Assembly: GCA_036501535.1 (NCBI GenBank)
Contig: DASYAE010000237.1
Location: 124,001-188,000 of the forward strand
Source: DASYAE01 sp036501535
GTDB taxonomy: Bacteria; Actinomycetota; Actinomycetes; Streptomycetales; Catenulisporaceae
Direction: 5' to 3'
DNA length: 64,000 bases
Part shown: positions 62,111 to 64,000 of the stretch, one piece after another
Position numbering within the stretch: the first letter of the stretch is position 1
Layout: each line of letters starts with the position of its first letter
Notes under the pieces: model-generated
The model's input: only the letters and a program-made list of their open reading frames with translations
Told to the model about the DNA's origin: nothing
The model's database searches: none
Program-made: the position numbers and the translations under genes

Positions 62111-63340
62111 GTGGCGGGTTTTCAGGTGAGCCGGGGCAACTGCCCGTGTCTGTTCAAGGATCCCCGGGAGCTGGCCGCCGGCGCCGACGGCCCCCGCTGC
62201 ACCGAGGACCGCTGCGCCCCGGTGGAGATCTGGGGCGCCATGCCCGAGCCGGAGCAGGCCGCGCCGGTGCTCGAGGCTCAGCCGGGCGCGGTCGAGCTGC
62301 GGATATCAGCGCTGCGCGACATGTACGACGGCGATCTGGGCGACCAGACCGTCCTGGCGGTCGCCGCGGACATCCGCCCGTGGCTGCGCGTGGTGCGCGA
62401 CGTCTCCACTCCGGTCCACGAGCTGACCTGGCACGGCCCGGAAAGCAGGGCGGACCTGCTCGGCGTGCTTGCCGACGCGCGCAACTCAGAGCTGCGCACC
62501 TCCGTGCTGTGGATCGCCGACGACGAGTTCGAACACCTGCTGCCGCAGGACGTCGAGGGCGCGAAGCTCGGCGCGATCTCGTTCTTCTCCACCGGTTTCG
62601 ACGTCGTCGCGCTGGCTCGGTACCTCCGCATCATCCGGCACACCGACTACCGGGCCGAGCTTGGCATCGAGGAGCGCCTGACCTCATACCTCGAACACGC
62701 CGACAGCCTGCTGCTGACCACGCCCGCCCTCGGCACCACCTGCACGTTCCGGCACCAGGAGAGCGAGTTCTGGTTCTCGCTGCACGGCCCGCTGCGCTGG
62801 GGCGACCAGACCGTGCTGCCGACCGGCGAGATGTCCACGCTGGCCGACGACGCCGGCGGGTTCGACCCGAGCACCCGGCTCGCGCTCAGCGGCGAGGTCG
62901 TGCTGAAGGGGTCGCCGATCATCCACCGCGGCGACGCGAGCGTCACGCGCCGCGACACCGCCGAGACGTACGCCCGCCTCGCCGGCATGGAGGACGTGCC
63001 GGTGATCGCCCGGATCTCCGGGGGCTGGATCCAGGAGTTCGCCGCCCCGACCCGGGAGTCGAGGCGGATGCGCGACGCCTTCACCGCGCTCGTCGAGGCC
63101 GAGCCGCGGTACCGCAAGGTGCACGAGTTCGGGTTCGGCACGCACGTCGGCTGCTCCGACCGGGTGCGCGGCAACTTCCACCCGAACGAGCGCAACCCCG
63201 GCATTCACCTGGGCCTGGGCCTCGGCCACTTCACGCCGTTCCACATCGACCTCGCGCTGACCGAGGTCAAGGTGCTGCTGGAATCCCCGGTGGCCCCGCC
63301 GACGCCGCTCTACCCGAGCCTCGGACTCGCCGCCGCCTGA
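62111..63340 (+). CDS. M29-like metallopeptidase-fold protein, 409 aa
   Basis: The GTG at 62111 has GGAGGAG about five bases upstream. The C-terminal two-thirds follow the pattern of M29 aminopeptidases (AmpS/PepS): Glu240 in LPTGEMST, Glu339 in HEFGFGTHVG, His366 in NPGIHLGLG, and His378/Asp380 in FHIDLAL. These positions match the five-metal-ligand set of M29 in kind, though the spacing between some ligands differs. The N-terminus is Cys-rich (Cys11, 13, 30, 35), which M29 enzymes lack, and may bind a metal. It closes the plus arm, 72 bp after NRPS3. It may process or release a peptide; a non-catalytic role is possible. Confidence 0.65.
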   Translation: MAGFQVSRGNCPCLFKDPRELAAGADGPRCTEDRCAPVEIWGAMPEPEQAAPVLEAQPGAVELRISALRDMYDGDLGDQTVLAVAADIRPWLRVVRDVSTPVHELTWHGPESRADLLGVLADARNSELRTSVLWIADDEFEHLLPQDVEGAKLGAISFFSTGFDVVALARYLRIIRHTDYRAELGIEERLTSYLEHADSLLLTTPALGTTCTFRHQESEFWFSLHGPLRWGDQTVLPTGEMSTLADDAGGFDPSTRLALSGEVVLKGSPIIHRGDASVTRRDTAETYARLAGMEDVPVIARISGGWIQEFAAPTRESRRMRDAFTALVEAEPRYRKVHEFGFGTHVGCSDRVRGNFHPNERNPGIHLGLGLGHFTPFHIDLALTEVKVLLESPVAPPTPLYPSLGLAAA

Positions 63341-63351
63341 CCAGAAGTTTC

Positions 63352-63380
63352 GCCCGGGCCGGTTTTCGACCGACCCGGGC
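63352..63380 (+). terminator. Terminator at the end of the NRPS plus arm
   Basis: A 12-bp stem with one mismatch (GCCCGGGCCGGT/ACCGACCCGGGC) and a 5-base loop, followed by TTCTTCCTT. It lies between the M29-like gene (plus) and the converging gene at the right edge (minus) and may serve both. Confidence 0.8.
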
Positions 63381-63409
63381 TTCTTCCTTGCTGGGCGAGA
63401 CTTAGAGGC

Positions 63410-64000
63410 TTATGCGCGGCCTGCCAGCATCAGATCGAGCGATTGCGCAGCCGCCTCGCCGCCCGGGCGGACAGCGAGGTGCCGGGCCAGCGTTTGCAGC
63501 CCCGTGCTTCCGGCGCCGTCCTTGCCGTGCTGAGCGAGCAGATCGAGTGCCTGCTCGAGTTCCCCGAGCACGCCCGCGGGCAGCACCAGGGCCTCACCGT
63601 CCTGCTCGACCAGCAGGGCGGCCAGCGCGACGATCGGGTGCAGGCCGCCGCGGATCGCCTCCAGCGCCGGGACCAGCTGGCTCGCCAGCGCCTGCACCTG
63701 CTCGGCCGGCCCGGCGTATCCGTCGCCGGTGTCCTCGAACGCGCCGGCCAGCTGAAGCAGGGCGAGCAGGCTGCGGCGGGACAGGTCGTAGGAGTCCAGC
63801 AGCACGAGGTGCGCTCCGGTGGCGGCGGGCAGGCCGTCCGGGAACCCCTCCGCGGTGCCGTCGGCCACGTGGGCCGCGGCGTCGGCGAACGCGCGTAGCG
63901 AGCTCGAGATCCGGGCGTCGAGGGGACCGCCGGAGGCGTCGAGCTCGTCCGCGAGCGCCGTGAGATCGGACAGCGCGCCGCCGGCCTCGGCGGCGAGTGA
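63410..64000 (-). CDS. Hypothetical protein (partial)
   Basis: The frame is open from the stop at 63410 to the last base of the window, giving at least 196 residues; the 5' end lies outside. The visible part is all-alpha and rich in Ala, Leu and Asp/Glu (LLDSYDLSRRSLLALLQLAG, ALEAIRGGLHPIVALAALL). There is no signal or membrane segment and no family is recognised. Codon bias (third-position GC) supports it being real. An ATG at 63868 would give a 152-residue protein, but the frame is open upstream of it. The gene converges with the NRPS arm and is probably outside it. Confidence 0.5.
   Translation of the reverse strand, partial: SLAAEAGGALSDLTALADELDASGGPLDARISSSLRAFADAAAHVADGTAEGFPDGLPAATGAHLVLLDSYDLSRRSLLALLQLAGAFEDTGDGYAGPAEQVQALASQLVPALEAIRGGLHPIVALAALLVEQDGEALVLPAGVLGELEQALDLLAQHGKDGAGSTGLQTLARHLAVRPGGEAAAQSLDLMLAGRA

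Overview
The window is high-GC actinomycete DNA. The evidence is strong third-position GC bias, SARP and NarL-type regulators, an MsiK-type sugar ABC operon without its own ATPase, WXG/Rhs toxins and a large NRPS locus. The genus cannot be fixed from sequence alone; a multicellular soil actinomycete (Catenulispora- or Streptomyces-like) is an inference.

Left part (1-12.7 kb): a StrR/ParB-type regulator, cut by the window edge, diverges from an AfsR-like SARP whose start is preceded by four tandem 7-bp repeats. A NarL-type two-component pair and a DUF998 membrane protein follow. Next is a small conflict-type pair: an EACC1 adaptor and a caspase-like protein that has lost its catalytic-Cys region. 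A convergent sugar ABC operon (two permeases and a lipoprotein) has GAAAGTTTC-type operators upstream. A free-standing condensation-domain gene is broken by a frameshift.

Middle part (12.8-29.9 kb): an Rhs polymorphic toxin with a WXG-like N-terminus and two adjacent immunity-like genes, divergent from a CpnT-N-like protein. Then come YchJ-like, HTH and DUF2786 proteins and a complete Wadjet operon of the DUF2397/DUF2398/SMC-like/DUF2399 type (jetABCD).

Right part (29.9-63.3 kb): a non-ribosomal peptide cluster in two divergent arms. The minus arm holds a type II thioesterase, a DUF885 peptidase-like protein, an A-PCP protein without the usual Asp235, an ACT-domain protein, a second A-PCP and an FAD halogenase. 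The plus arm holds a VioC-like Fe(II)/2OG oxygenase, an MFS exporter, a CmlA-like diiron beta-hydroxylase, a cobalamin-binding radical SAM enzyme, a stand-alone A protein, a 35-codon peptide gene flanked by two hairpins, three NRPS proteins and an M29-like metallopeptidase. The line has five carrier domains on the NRPSs. Two of them follow vestigial A domains, so they must be loaded in trans. No cis thioesterase ends the line; NRPS3 ends in a C domain. The product is likely a short, heavily oxidised and possibly halogenated peptide. The small peptide gene and the two peptidase-like enzymes are the least explained parts. A hypothetical gene runs off the right edge.
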